Assembly (NCBI RefSeq): GCF_003070885.1
Contig: NZ_CP028913.1
Coordinates: 1,674,001 to 1,738,000, forward strand
Origin: Agromyces badenianii
Lineage (GTDB): Bacteria; Actinomycetota; Actinomycetes; Actinomycetales; Microbacteriaceae
DNA length: 64,000 nt
Reading direction: 5' to 3'
In this document: positions 1 to 8,069 of the stretch, in pieces
How positions within the stretch are numbered: position 1 is the first letter of the stretch
Layout of the letters: each line of letters opens with the position of its first letter
Position numbers and translations under genes: made by a program
The notes under the pieces: model-generated
What the model was told of the DNA's origin: nothing
Database searches by the model: none
Seen by the model: the letters and a program-made list of their open reading frames with translations, nothing else

Positions 1-130
1 CGAGCAGCACGACGTCGGTCTCACCCGCATTGATACGCCCCGCGAGTTCGGCGATGGCCGCGGGCTGATCGCCGCTGGGAGTGTACTCGCTGATGACCTC
101 GAAGGGCCGAACGGAACGGGTGGCCTGCAT
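1..130 (-). CDS. uvrB: UvrB, excinuclease ABC subunit B (N-terminal 43 residues only)
   Basis: The reverse strand from the ATG at 130 reads out to the window edge as a UvrB amino terminus, including [16 protein letters not shown] and the start of the helicase region up to ETDVVLL, just before where the Walker A motif should follow. UvrB is the damage-verification helicase of nucleotide excision repair and works with UvrA and UvrC. The rest of the gene lies outside the window. It follows coaE on the same strand with about 30 bp between, the order known from mycobacteria (polA, rpsA, coaE, uvrB). The call rests on the short but distinctive N-terminal stretch plus this synteny. Confidence 0.88.
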   Translation of the reverse strand, partial: MQATRSVRPFEVISEYTPSGDQPAAIAELAGRINAGETDVVLL

Positions 131-159
131 GCGCTCCAGTCTACGAGCGCCCGCTGACA

Positions 160-774
160 CTACGCCCGGGAGCGGCGCTCCTCGTTGATGCGGTGCCAGA
201 GCGCGTCGGTCTGGCTCATCGTATGGGCCAGCGAACCGTCGGTGTCGATCACGACGTCGGCGATCGCGAGCCGGGCGGTGTTGTCGACCTGCGCATCGAC
301 CCGCGCCTCGGCCTGGTTCTGCTCGAGGCCGCGAAGTTCGACGAGGCGCTCGACCTGGGTGCGGCGCGGCGCGTTGGTCACGACGATCAGGTCGAAGGGG
401 TGGTCGACGGCGGCCTCGATGAGCAGGGGCACGTCGTAGACCACGACAGCATCGGGGTCGTCTTGCTCGGCCTTCGCGATGAGCCGGTTGGAGAGCTCGC
501 GAACCGCGGGGTGCACGATCGCGTTCAGCTTCTCGAGGGCGACCGGATTGCCGAAGACGTGTTCGCCGAGCTTCGCACGATCGAGCGACCCGTCACGGCG
601 AAGCACGTCGGGGCCGAACTCCTCGACGACCGCCGCGAGTGCCGGGGTGCCAGGCTCGACCACACGACGAGCGAGCTGGTCGGCATCGATGTGCACGGCG
701 CCGTGCTCGTAGAGCCGGCGCGCGACAGTGGATTTTCCTGAGGCGATGCCGCCCGTGAGGCCGATCAGATACAC
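160..774 (-). CDS. coaE: Dephospho-CoA kinase
   Basis: CoaE phosphorylates the 3'-hydroxyl of dephospho-CoA, the last step of coenzyme A synthesis in the cytosol. The 204-residue product begins with the P-loop [13 protein letters not shown] (about residues 5-17), followed by the HIDADQLAR substrate motif and the [10 protein letters not shown] segment, matching the usual 200-residue family length. I place the start at the GTG giving VYLIGLTGG; the frame stays open upstream but that part is compositionally shadow sequence over rpsA and its terminator. In-frame GTG codons at 780 and 783 are alternatives. The neighbour rpsA ends about 110 bp upstream with a terminator hairpin between, so coaE and uvrB may form a separate unit. 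Confidence 0.93.
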   Translation of the reverse strand: MYLIGLTGGIASGKSTVARRLYEHGAVHIDADQLARRVVEPGTPALAAVVEEFGPDVLRRDGSLDRAKLGEHVFGNPVALEKLNAIVHPAVRELSNRLIAKAEQDDPDAVVVYDVPLLIEAAVDHPFDLIVVTNAPRRTQVERLVELRGLEQNQAEARVDAQVDNTARLAIADVVIDTDGSLAHTMSQTDALWHRINEERRSRA

Positions 775-835
775 GCCCACCACTCTAGCCGTGCGATCGC
801 CGGGCGCGGCGTCCACCGAGGGCACCGTGTACGCC

Positions 836-868
836 GGAAGGCCGGCCCCCCGAGGGGACCGGCCTTCC
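836..868 (-). terminator. Intrinsic terminator-like hairpin after rpsA
   Basis: A 10-bp perfect inverted repeat (836-845 and 859-868, arms GGAAGGCCGG and CCGGCCTTCC) with a C/G-rich loop begins 17 bp downstream of the rpsA stop on the minus strand. No long U-tract follows, as is common in high-GC actinobacteria. Confidence 0.7.
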
Positions 869-884
869 GTATCGCGGATCGCGA

Positions 885-2336
885 CTAGTTGTTGCTCGAG
901 AGCTTCTCGCGCAGCGCCGCGAGCGACGCGTCGTCGGCGAGGGTGCCCGCGCCGGCCGAGTCGCTCGAGAACGATGCAGCGCTCGAGGTGAACGAGTCGT
1001 CGGCCACAGCAGCAGCGTTCGCCGCGGCGACCTGCTTCTTGTGGGCCTCCCAACGAGCCTGGGCGGCAGCGTAGTCCTGCTCCCACTTCTCGCGCTGGGC
1101 CTCGAAGCCCTCGCGCCACTCGTTGGTCTCGGAGTCGAAGCCCTCGGGGTACTTGTAGTTGCCCTGCTCGTCGTACTCGGTGAGCATGCCGTAGAGCGCC
1201 GGGTCGAACTCGGTGCCCTCGGGGTCGACGCCCTCGTTCGCCTGCTTCAGCGAGAGCGAGATGCGGCGACGCTCGAGGTCGATGTCGATGACCTTGACGA
1301 AGACCTCTTCGCCGACCGACACGACCTGCTCTGCGAGCTCGACGTGCTTGCCGGAGAGCTCGGAGATGTGGACGAGGCCCTCGATGCCGTCGGCGACGCG
1401 AACGAACGCACCGAACGGAACGAGCTTCGTGACCTTACCCGGGGCGACCTGACCGATCGCGTGGGTACGGGCGAAGACCTGCCACGGGTCCTCCTGCGTC
1501 GCCTTGAGCGACAGCGAGACGCGCTCGCGGTCGAGCTCGACGGAGAGCACCTCGACGGTGACCTCCTGGCCGACCTCGACGACCTCGCTGGCGTGCTCGA
1601 TGTGCTTCCACGAGAGCTCGGAGACGTGGACGAGACCGTCGACGCCACCGAGGTCGACGAACGCACCGAAGTTGACGATCGACGAGATGACGCCCTTGCG
1701 GATCTGGCCCGGGTGGAGGTTCGCGAGGAACGTCGAACGCGACTCGGACTGCGTCTGCTCGAGGAGCGCGCGGCGCGAGAGCACGACGTTGTTGCGGTTC
1801 TTGTCGAGCTCGAGGATCTTCGCCTCGATCTCCTGGCCGAGGTACGGCGTGAGGTCGCGCACGCGGCGGAGCTCGATGAGCGACGCCGGGAGGAAGCCGC
1901 GCAGGCCGATGTCGACGATCAGGCCGCCCTTGACGACCTCGATGACCGAACCGGTCACGACGCCATCGGCTTCCTTGATCTTCTCCACGTCGCCCCAGGC
2001 ACGCTCGTACTGAGCCCGCTTCTTCGACAGGATGAGGCGGCCTTCTTTGTCTTCCTTCTGGAGGACGAGGGCCTCGACGGTGTCGCCGACGCCGACGACC
2101 TCGCTGGGGTCGACATCGTGCTTGATCGAAAGCTCACGCGAGGGGATGACGCCCTCGGTCTTGTAGCCGACGTCGAGGAGCACCTCGTCGCGGTCGATCT
2201 TCACGACGGTGCCCTCGATGAGGTCGCCGTCGTTGAAGAACTTCAAAGTCTTCTCGACCGCGGCGAGGAAATCGTCAGCAGATCCGATGTCGTTGATCGC
2301 GACCTGCTTGGGTGCCTTGGTCGTTGCGGTTGTCAT
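885..2336 (-). CDS. rpsA: 30S ribosomal protein S1
   Basis: S1 binds mRNA and helps load it on the 30S subunit. The 483-residue product has four S1 RNA-binding repeats, seen at EGTVVKIDRDEVLLDVGY, TGSVIEVVKGGLIVDIG, the repeat ending GGVDGLVHVSELSW and the one ending DGIEGLVHISELSG, followed by an Ala/Lys-rich and then Ser/Asp-rich tail. Four repeats and this length are typical of actinobacterial S1. The start is the ATG at 2336 giving MTTATTKAPKQVAIND; the open frame continues upstream through the leader but without a better start. GGAG lies about ten bases before it. The 5' region carries a promoter candidate and a 10-bp stem-loop, described separately. Confidence 0.96.
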   Translation of the reverse strand: MTTATTKAPKQVAINDIGSADDFLAAVEKTLKFFNDGDLIEGTVVKIDRDEVLLDVGYKTEGVIPSRELSIKHDVDPSEVVGVGDTVEALVLQKEDKEGRLILSKKRAQYERAWGDVEKIKEADGVVTGSVIEVVKGGLIVDIGLRGFLPASLIELRRVRDLTPYLGQEIEAKILELDKNRNNVVLSRRALLEQTQSESRSTFLANLHPGQIRKGVISSIVNFGAFVDLGGVDGLVHVSELSWKHIEHASEVVEVGQEVTVEVLSVELDRERVSLSLKATQEDPWQVFARTHAIGQVAPGKVTKLVPFGAFVRVADGIEGLVHISELSGKHVELAEQVVSVGEEVFVKVIDIDLERRRISLSLKQANEGVDPEGTEFDPALYGMLTEYDEQGNYKYPEGFDSETNEWREGFEAQREKWEQDYAAAQARWEAHKKQVAAANAAAVADDSFTSSAASFSSDSAGAGTLADDASLAALREKLSSNN

Positions 2337-2367
2337 GTAGTGAATGCTCCGTAAAGGACAAAATCGA

Positions 2368-2409
2368 GCCCATCGCGCGGTAGAGCGTTGTGTTGGTTCC
2401 GCGATGGGC
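2368..2409 (-). promoter_or_regulatory. Stem-loop in the rpsA 5' leader
   Basis: Positions 2368-2377 and 2400-2409 form a perfect 10-bp inverted repeat (GCCCATCGCG and CGCGATGGGC) with a 22-base loop. It lies between the candidate rpsA promoter and the ATG. A leader structure could serve S1 autoregulation, which is known in other bacteria, but this role is inference. Confidence 0.45.
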
Positions 2410-2442
2410 ATGCGGACAGGGATGTCACACGAGTGACGATCC

Positions 2443-2472
2443 ATCCTAACGGAAGCACTCCCCCGGCAGCAA
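2443..2472 (-). promoter_or_regulatory. Candidate sigma-70-type promoter for rpsA
   Basis: Reading the minus strand, TTGCTG (2467-2472) is followed after 18 bases by TAGGAT (2443-2448), a good actinobacterial -35/-10 pair. It sits about 100 bases upstream of the rpsA ATG. The rest of 2337-2534 holds only the leader stem-loop and the end of the DUF885 gene region. Confidence 0.5.
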
Positions 2473-2534
2473 CCGGGCCCGTCATTGCTCCTGCGTCGTC
2501 GTTCGCACCGGCTCCGCCTTCTCCAGTTCAGGCG

Positions 2535-4208
2535 TCAGGCGAGCAGCGCCGAGCGCAGCGTGTCGAGCCCCACGCCGCCGAGTGCGAGCGACCGGCGGTG
2601 GAACTGGCGGATGTCGAACGCCGCGCCCTCACGGCGCGCCACCTCGTCGCGCAGCTGCTCCCACATGCGCTGGCCGACCTTGTACGACGGCGCCTGGCCG
2701 GGCCAGCCGAGGTAGCGATTCACCTCGAAGCGCACGAACCCCTCGTTCATGTTGACGTTCCGGCCGAGGAACTCGAAGGCGTACTCGCCCGTCCAGGCGC
2801 CCTCGCCGTCGGGCCGCTGCTTGCCGAGGTGCACGCCGATGTCGAGCACGACGCGGGCGGCGCGCATGCGCTGGCCGTCGAGCATGCCGAGCCGGTCGGC
2901 GGGGTCGTCGAGGTACCCGAGGCCCTGCATGAGCCGCTCGGCGTACAGCGCCCAGCCCTCGGCGTGGCCGGACGTGCCGGCGAGCTGTCGTCGCCACGTG
3001 TTCAGCTGGCCGCGGTTCACGACGGCCTGGCCGATCTGCAGGTGGTGCCCCGGCACGCCCTCGTGGTACACGGTCGTGAGCTCGCGCCAGGTGTCGAACT
3101 CGGTCACGCCCTCGGGCACCGACCACCACATGCGACCCGGGCGCGAGAAGTCGTCGCTCGGGCCCGTGTAGTAGATGCCGCCCTCCTGCGTCGGCGCGAT
3201 CATGCACTCGAGCGTGCGGATCTCGGCCGGGATGTCGAACTGGGTGCCGGCGAGCTCGGCGACCGCCCGGTCGCTCGTCTCCTGCATCCAGCGCTGCAGC
3301 GCATCGGTGCCGTGCAGCTTGCGAGACGGGTCGTCGTCGAGGAAGGCGATGGCCTCGGCGACGGATGCCCCGGGCAGGATCTCGTTCGCGATCGACTCCT
3401 GCTCGGCGACCATGCGGGCGAGTTCCTCGATGCCCCACTCGTAGGTCTCGTCGAGGTCGATCTCGGCACCGAGGAAGTGACGCGATTGCAGGGCGTAGAT
3501 CTCGCGACCGACCCCGTCGTGCTCGCCGGCGACCGGCTGGAGTTCGGTTTCGAGGAACTCGGCGAGACGCCCGTAGGCGGACGCCGCAGCGCCCGCGCCA
3601 GCGCCGAGGTGGCGTGTCAGCGAGCCGGGGAGTTCGGCTTCGCCCGCCCGTGCAGAGCCGGCGAACGTCGCGAAGAAGCCGTCGGGCTTCGCGATGCGCC
3701 GAGCCTGCGCGGCCACCGCTCGCACCTGGCGGACCGCGGGAACGATGCCCTGCCCGATGCCCGCACGCAGCGTTTCGACGTAGCCGTCGACGGCTGACGA
3801 CACCGCCTCGAGGCGAGTCGCGATGCGCTCCCACTCCTCGGGCGCGTCGGTGGGCATGAGGTCGAACACCTCTCGGATGTCTTGCGCGGGGCTCGCGATG
3901 ACGTTCAGGTCACGCAGGTGCAGGCCGGCGTCGTGCCGCTCGAGCTCGAGTTCGAGCTCGCTGCCGAGGTCGGCGACGGTGATGCGGTCGACATCGTCGA
4001 CGGGCGTCGCCGAGCGAAGTGCGGTGAGCGTCTCGCGGGTGGCGGAGATGCTGCGCTCGTGACCTGCGGGCGAGTAGTCGGCGAGGCGGTCGTCGTGCGT
4101 CGTGCGCCCGATGTAGGTGCCCACCCCTGGGTTCAGCTCGACGAGCGTGTCGACCCACCCCTCTGCGATGCGATCGACGTCGGTCGGGGTGCGCTCACTC
4201 GATGCCAT
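2535..4208 (-). CDS. DUF885 family protein, probable zinc metallopeptidase
   Basis: A 557-residue protein of the DUF885 family (Pfam 05960). The signature HEGVPGHHLQIGQ, an HExxGHH-type zinc-binding motif, lies near residues 380-390, and a TLEGFL-like N-terminal signal is absent, so it is probably cytoplasmic. Substrate is unknown; family members behave as peptidases or related hydrolases. It starts at the ATG at 4208, nine bases after the polA stop, so it is probably co-transcribed with polA. Its placement between polA and rpsA is unusual, because these genes are adjacent in mycobacteria. Composition resembles its neighbours, so there is no sign of recent transfer. Confidence 0.85.
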   Translation of the reverse strand: MASSERTPTDVDRIAEGWVDTLVELNPGVGTYIGRTTHDDRLADYSPAGHERSISATRETLTALRSATPVDDVDRITVADLGSELELELERHDAGLHLRDLNVIASPAQDIREVFDLMPTDAPEEWERIATRLEAVSSAVDGYVETLRAGIGQGIVPAVRQVRAVAAQARRIAKPDGFFATFAGSARAGEAELPGSLTRHLGAGAGAAASAYGRLAEFLETELQPVAGEHDGVGREIYALQSRHFLGAEIDLDETYEWGIEELARMVAEQESIANEILPGASVAEAIAFLDDDPSRKLHGTDALQRWMQETSDRAVAELAGTQFDIPAEIRTLECMIAPTQEGGIYYTGPSDDFSRPGRMWWSVPEGVTEFDTWRELTTVYHEGVPGHHLQIGQAVVNRGQLNTWRRQLAGTSGHAEGWALYAERLMQGLGYLDDPADRLGMLDGQRMRAARVVLDIGVHLGKQRPDGEGAWTGEYAFEFLGRNVNMNEGFVRFEVNRYLGWPGQAPSYKVGQRMWEQLRDEVARREGAAFDIRQFHRRSLALGGVGLDTLRSALLA

Positions 4209-4217
4209 GCAGCGAGC

Positions 4218-6917
4218 CTAGTGCGCCGCGTCTTCCCAGTTGGCGCCGCGCCCGATCTGCACGTCGAGCGGCACGAGGAGCTCGGCGGCGTGCGCCATGC
4301 GGTCGCGCACGACCTCTTCGAGCACCTCGGACTCACCCTCGGCGACCTCGAAGATGAGCTCGTCGTGCACGGTCAGCAGCATGCGACTGCCGAGTCCGCG
4401 CTCGGCGAGATCGACCTCGACCCGCGACATCGCGATCTTGATGATGTCGGCGGCCGAGCCCTGGATGGGCGAGTTCAGTGCCGCGCGCTCGGCGTTCTCG
4501 CGGTGCACCCGGTTCGGGCTGTTGAGGTCTGGGAACGGACGCCGCCGGCCGAAGATCGTCTCGGTGTATCCGTCGATCTTGGCCTGCTCGACGACGCTGC
4601 GCAGGTAGTCGCGCACGGCTCCGAAGCGCTCGAAGTACTCCTTCATGAGCTGCGTCGCCTCGGCGCGATCGATGCGGAGCTGCTTCGAGAGCCCGAACGC
4701 GCTGAGTCCGTAGGCGAGGCCGTACGACATCGCCTTCACCTTGGTGCGCATCACCGGGGTGACGTCGCCCGGGTCGACGGAGAACACGCGCGCGCCGACG
4801 AAGCGGTGCAGGTCTTCACCCGCGTTGAACGCCTCGATGAGCCCTGGGTCACCCGAGAGGTGCGCCATGATGCGCATCTCGATCTGCGAGTAGTCGGCCG
4901 TGAGCAGCTCGGTGTACTCCGTACCGTGCCGGAACGCCTTGCGGATGCGTCGGCCGTCTTCGGTGCGGATCGGGATGTTCTGCAGGTTCGGATCGTTCGA
5001 CGACATGCGACCGGTCGCGGCGCCGATCTGGCCGTAGCTCGTGTGGATGCGGCCGTCGTCGGCGATCGACTTGTCGAGGGACTCGACGATCTGGCGCAGC
5101 TTCGTGGCGTCGCGGTGCTCGAGCAGGTAGCCGAGGAACGGGTGCGGGTTCGACTCCTGGAGATCTGCCAGCGCGCTCGCATCGGTCGTGTAGCCCGTCT
5201 TCGTCGCCCGCGTCTTCGGCATGCCGAGCTGGTCGAACAACACCTCCTGCAGCTGCTTGGGCGAACCGAGGTTGACCTCGCGCCCGATCTCGGCGAAGGC
5301 CGCCTCGGCCAGGCCCGCGGCCCGCGCACCGAGTTCCGCCGAGAGTGCCGCGAGCTCGGTGTGGTCGACGCTCACCCCGCGCAGCTCCATCGCCGCGAGC
5401 ACACGCACGAGCGGCATCTCGATGTCGGCGAGCAGCTGCCGTGAGGTCTCGGGAAGCGCCCGGAGCACGACGGGTGCGAGCCGAAGGGTGTACCAGGCGT
5501 ACTCGGGTGCACCCGCGTCGGCGCCTTCTTCGGGCACGAGTTGGGCGGGGTCGGCCTGGGGAACGTTCTCGCCGAGGTATCGCTCGACGAGGTCGGCGAG
5601 CGTCTTCTCGGCGAGGATCGGCCGTACGAGCCACCCGGCGACGAGGGTGTCGACGACGAGCCCGTCGAAGGCGAGCCCCGAACGCATGAGCGCCTTCAGC
5701 TGCGGCTTCGCGTCGGTCATGATCTTCGGTGCATCGCTCGCGAGCCACGCCTCGAACGGCGCGTAGTCGGAACGCCCGGACTGCCACGACAGGTGCACGG
5801 TCTCGTCTGCGGTCGCGATGCCGGCGCCGATCACACGGCCGTCGAGCACTTCGAGGCTGAGCCCGAGCCCGGCCGGTTCGGCGGCGACGGCGCGTTCGAG
5901 CCAAGCGGCGAGTTCTTCGTCGAGCAATCGGCGCGAGGCCGGCGCGACGGGCGCGGGAGACGCATCCTCCGCCGGTGCCGCCGCGACCGCCGGGGTGCTG
6001 GAGGGGCTCGCGCTGCCATTCGCCTCGCCCGCGGCGATCTTCTTCATGCGTTCGAAAAGCGTGCGGAACTCGAGTCGCTCGAAGAGCGGCTGCACGGCCT
6101 CGATGTCGATCGGCTTCGCAGCGAGCTCGTCGAGCGACACGTCGAGTTCGACGTCGTCGACCAGCCGGTTGAGCCGACGGTTGCGAATCGCGTTCTCTTT
6201 CTCGTCGCGCAGGTTCTGCCCGACGACGCCCTTGATCTCGTCGGCGTGCTCGAGGATGCCGTCGAGGTCGCCGTAGAGACCGAGCCACTTGACCGCGGTC
6301 TTCTCTCCGACCTTCGTGATGCCGATGAGGTTGTCGCTCGATTCGCCGACGAGCGCCGCGACATCGGGGTACTGCTCGGGCCGGATGCCGTAGCGTTCCA
6401 TGACCGCCGCCGTGTCGTATCGCTTCAACTGCGAGACGCCCTGCGTGTTCGGGTAGAGCAGCGTGACGTCGTCGTTGACGAGCTGAATGGTGTCGCGGTC
6501 GCCCGAGACGAGCAGCACCCGGTAGCCCTCTGCCCGCCCACGCGCCGCGAGCGTCGCGAGGATGTCGTCGGCCTCGTAGTCCTCTTTCTCGAGGGTGCGC
6601 ACGCCCATCGCCTTCAGGGCGTCTTGCAGCAGCGGCACCTGCCCCTTGAACTCGACCGGCGTCTCACCGCGGGTGCCCTTGTACTCGGGGTACTCCCGCG
6701 TGCGGAACGAGAAGCGCGAGATGTCGAACGCGACGGCGATGTGCGTCGGCTTCTCGTTCTGCAGGAGCAGGAGCAGCATCGACAGGAAGCCGTGGATGGC
6801 GTTCGTGTGCTGTCCGTCACGGGTGGTGAAGCTGTCGACCGGGAGGGCGTAGAAGGCCCGGAAGGCCAACGAATGGCCGTCGACGACGAGGAGGGTGGGC
6901 TTTTCTGCGTCCGACAC
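4218..6917 (-). CDS. polA: DNA polymerase I
   Basis: PolA removes RNA primers and fills gaps in replication and excision repair. The 899-residue product has an N-terminal 5'-3' exonuclease domain (LLVVDGHSLAFRAFYALP, then the EADDILATLA region), a middle domain and a C-terminal family A polymerase with motif A (DYSQIEMRIMAHLSGD), motif B (RTKVKAMSYGLAYG) and motif C (LLTVHDELIFEV). In the middle domain the proofreading DxE motif is not visible (the corresponding strand reads LGLSLEVLDG), so it probably lacks 3'-5' exonuclease, as in mycobacterial PolA. The start is GTG at 6917, after a G-rich stretch that could act as ribosome binding site. A strong hairpin separates it from pdtaR upstream. 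Confidence 0.97.
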   Translation of the reverse strand: MSDAEKPTLLVVDGHSLAFRAFYALPVDSFTTRDGQHTNAIHGFLSMLLLLLQNEKPTHIAVAFDISRFSFRTREYPEYKGTRGETPVEFKGQVPLLQDALKAMGVRTLEKEDYEADDILATLAARGRAEGYRVLLVSGDRDTIQLVNDDVTLLYPNTQGVSQLKRYDTAAVMERYGIRPEQYPDVAALVGESSDNLIGITKVGEKTAVKWLGLYGDLDGILEHADEIKGVVGQNLRDEKENAIRNRRLNRLVDDVELDVSLDELAAKPIDIEAVQPLFERLEFRTLFERMKKIAAGEANGSASPSSTPAVAAAPAEDASPAPVAPASRRLLDEELAAWLERAVAAEPAGLGLSLEVLDGRVIGAGIATADETVHLSWQSGRSDYAPFEAWLASDAPKIMTDAKPQLKALMRSGLAFDGLVVDTLVAGWLVRPILAEKTLADLVERYLGENVPQADPAQLVPEEGADAGAPEYAWYTLRLAPVVLRALPETSRQLLADIEMPLVRVLAAMELRGVSVDHTELAALSAELGARAAGLAEAAFAEIGREVNLGSPKQLQEVLFDQLGMPKTRATKTGYTTDASALADLQESNPHPFLGYLLEHRDATKLRQIVESLDKSIADDGRIHTSYGQIGAATGRMSSNDPNLQNIPIRTEDGRRIRKAFRHGTEYTELLTADYSQIEMRIMAHLSGDPGLIEAFNAGEDLHRFVGARVFSVDPGDVTPVMRTKVKAMSYGLAYGLSAFGLSKQLRIDRAEATQLMKEYFERFGAVRDYLRSVVEQAKIDGYTETIFGRRRPFPDLNSPNRVHRENAERAALNSPIQGSAADIIKIAMSRVEVDLAERGLGSRMLLTVHDELIFEVAEGESEVLEEVVRDRMAHAAELLVPLDVQIGRGANWEDAAH

Positions 6918-7029
6918 CCCCCAAGACTACAAGCGGCCGACCACACTCCCCGACGGCCCGTTTCGAGGGCGGGCACGACCCCCGCGGGCGGTCCGATCGA
7001 GTCCGTGCAGGCGCGCATTCCGCGACGGG

Positions 7030-7077
7030 AAACGGCGGATGCCGCGGCGACACGTGTCGCCGCGGCATCCGCCGTTT
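7030..7077 (-). terminator. 48-bp perfect palindrome, terminator of the ANTAR regulator gene
   Basis: Two 24-base arms (7030-7053 and 7054-7077) are exact reverse complements with no spacer, starting 13 bases after the regulator's stop codon on the minus strand. Each arm contains GGATGCCGC or its complement and ends in AAA/TTT, so it resembles a strong bidirectional terminator. The hairpin loop would have to be taken from the arm centres (ACACGTGT). Confidence 0.7.
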
Positions 7078-7090
7078 CTGAGAGCTGTTC

Positions 7091-7696
7091 TTACTTCTTC
7101 GCCGCGAGCTGTTCGATGATCGCCTGCGAAACGTCTTTCATGGTGAGGCGTCGGTCCATCGACGCCTTCTGGATCCAGCGGAACGCCTCGGGCTCCGACA
7201 GGCCCATCTTCTCGTTGAGGAGGCCCTTCGCCCGATCGACGAGCTTGCGGGTCTCGAAGCGCTCGACGAGGTCGCCGACCTCGGCCTCGAGCGCGATGAT
7301 CTGCGCGTGCCGGGCCAGGGCGATCTCGATCGCGGGCAGCAGGTCGTTGGGCGTGAACGGCTTCACGACGTAGGCCAGTGCGCCCGCCTCGCTGGCGCGC
7401 TCGACGAGCTCCTTCTGGCTGAACGCCGTGAGGAGCACGACCGGGGCGATGTGCCCCTTCGAGAGTCGCTCGGCCGCCGAGATGCCGTCGAGCTGGGGCA
7501 TCTTGACGTCCATGATGACGAGATCGGGCCGAAGCTCGGTGGCGAGTGCCACTGCGGTCTCGCCGTCACCTGCTTCACCGACGACCTCGAAGCCGTTGTC
7601 GCGCAAGATCTCGACGATGTCGAGGCGGATGAGCGACTCATCTTCCGCCACGACCACGCGGCGCGGTGCCGGCTGGGTTGATTCCGTGTCTGTCAC
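7091..7696 (-). CDS. pdtaR: ANTAR-domain response regulator (PdtaR-like)
   Basis: A 201-residue two-domain regulator. The N-terminal receiver has the acidic pair in VVAEDESLIRLD, the phospho-acceptor in VIMDVKMPQLDG and the conserved Lys in VVKPF. The C-terminal ANTAR domain (about residues 135-195) contains RKLVDRAKGLLNEKMGLSE and binds RNA hairpins to control transcription termination. It resembles mycobacterial Rv1626, which has the same neighbourhood near polA and rpsA. I use the GTG at 7696 giving VTDTESTQPAPRR; the open frame upstream runs across the tRNA gene and is not credible. It is divergent from tRNA-Leu, and followed by a 48-bp palindrome that should end its transcript. The cognate kinase is not in the window. 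Confidence 0.93.
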   Translation of the reverse strand: MTDTESTQPAPRRVVVAEDESLIRLDIVEILRDNGFEVVGEAGDGETAVALATELRPDLVIMDVKMPQLDGISAAERLSKGHIAPVVLLTAFSQKELVERASEAGALAYVVKPFTPNDLLPAIEIALARHAQIIALEAEVGDLVERFETRKLVDRAKGLLNEKMGLSEPEAFRWIQKASMDRRLTMKDVSQAIIEQLAAKK

Positions 7697-7718
7697 GCAC
7701 CAAAGCCTACGGTATTCT
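7690..7718 (+). promoter_or_regulatory. Candidate promoter for tRNA-Leu
   Basis: TATTCT at 7713-7718 is placed 15 bases before the tRNA and could be a -10 box; CTGTCA at 7690-7695 lies 17 bases upstream as a weak -35. It overlaps the start of the divergent regulator gene. Motif matching by eye only. Confidence 0.3.
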
Positions 7719-7732
7719 GGGCGAGGCCTCTG

Positions 7733-7818
7733 GCCGGTGTGGCGGAATGGCAGACGCGGAGCACTCAAAATGCTTTGCCCGAAAGGGCGTGTGGGTTCGA
7801 CCCCCACCACCGGCACCA
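7733..7818 (+). tRNA. tRNA-Leu (anticodon CAA)
   Basis: The 86-base gene folds as a class II tRNA. The acceptor arms are GCCGGTG at the 5' end and CACCGGC before discriminator A, and the CCA tail is encoded at 7816-7818. The anticodon loop CTCAAAA between AGCA and TGCT gives anticodon CAA, reading UUG. The variable arm TGCCCGAAAGGGCG is long, as for leucine, and the T arm GTGGGTTCGACCCCCAC is standard. It is transcribed divergently from the ANTAR regulator. Confidence 0.97.
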
Positions 7819-7836
7819 GTTCGCCTGTTCGCGACC

Positions 7837-7980
7837 TCACTCGGGCGACGATGCGGCGAGGTATTCGTTGCGGCGCTCGATGAGACGGTGCAGATACGGG
7901 CCGATCACGAGCTCGGCGATGACTCCCAGCGGCCCGAACGGCGCGGCGAAGGACACGCGATCGATCATGAGGGTGCCGGC
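7837..7980 (-). pseudogene. C-terminal remnant of an SRPBCC-family protein
   Basis: About 46 codons on the minus strand read as the end of a START/SRPBCC ligand-binding or cyclase-like protein. The stretch DRVSFAAPFGPLGVIAELV and the following PYLHRLIERRNEYL match the usual C-terminal helix of that family. The N-terminal two thirds (the usual length is about 150 residues) are missing. The homologous part stops at a perfect 24-bp palindrome (7980-8003), after which comes only the pyk terminator. An open frame of 61 codons exists from 8022 but its first 16 residues are palindrome-derived. I infer a degraded gene rather than a functional small protein. It lies 18 bp from the 3' end of tRNA-Leu. 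Confidence 0.6.
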
Positions 7981-8003
7981 ACCGGATGCCGCGGCATCCG
8001 GTG
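7980..8003. repeat. 24-bp perfect palindrome at the SRPBCC remnant boundary
   Basis: Arms 7980-7991 and 7992-8003 are exact reverse complements centred on GGATGCCGCGGCATCC. A second small palindrome, GCATGCATGC (8003-8012), follows directly. The same 16-bp core recurs at 57174-57189, and its halves lie in the 7030-7077 palindrome. Confidence 0.75.
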
Positions 8004-8028
8004 CATGCATGCCGCCACGCACGCAGAA

Positions 8029-8054
8029 GGAGCCGGCCCGAACGGACCGGCTCC
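8029..8054 (-). terminator. Terminator-like hairpin after pyk
   Basis: GGAGCCGG (8029-8036) and CCGGCTCC (8047-8054) form an 8-bp stem with a 10-base loop, 15 bases past the pyk stop on the minus strand. The stem is followed by TTCT on the transcript side. Confidence 0.6.
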
Positions 8055-8069
8055 CTCACGAGCTGACGG

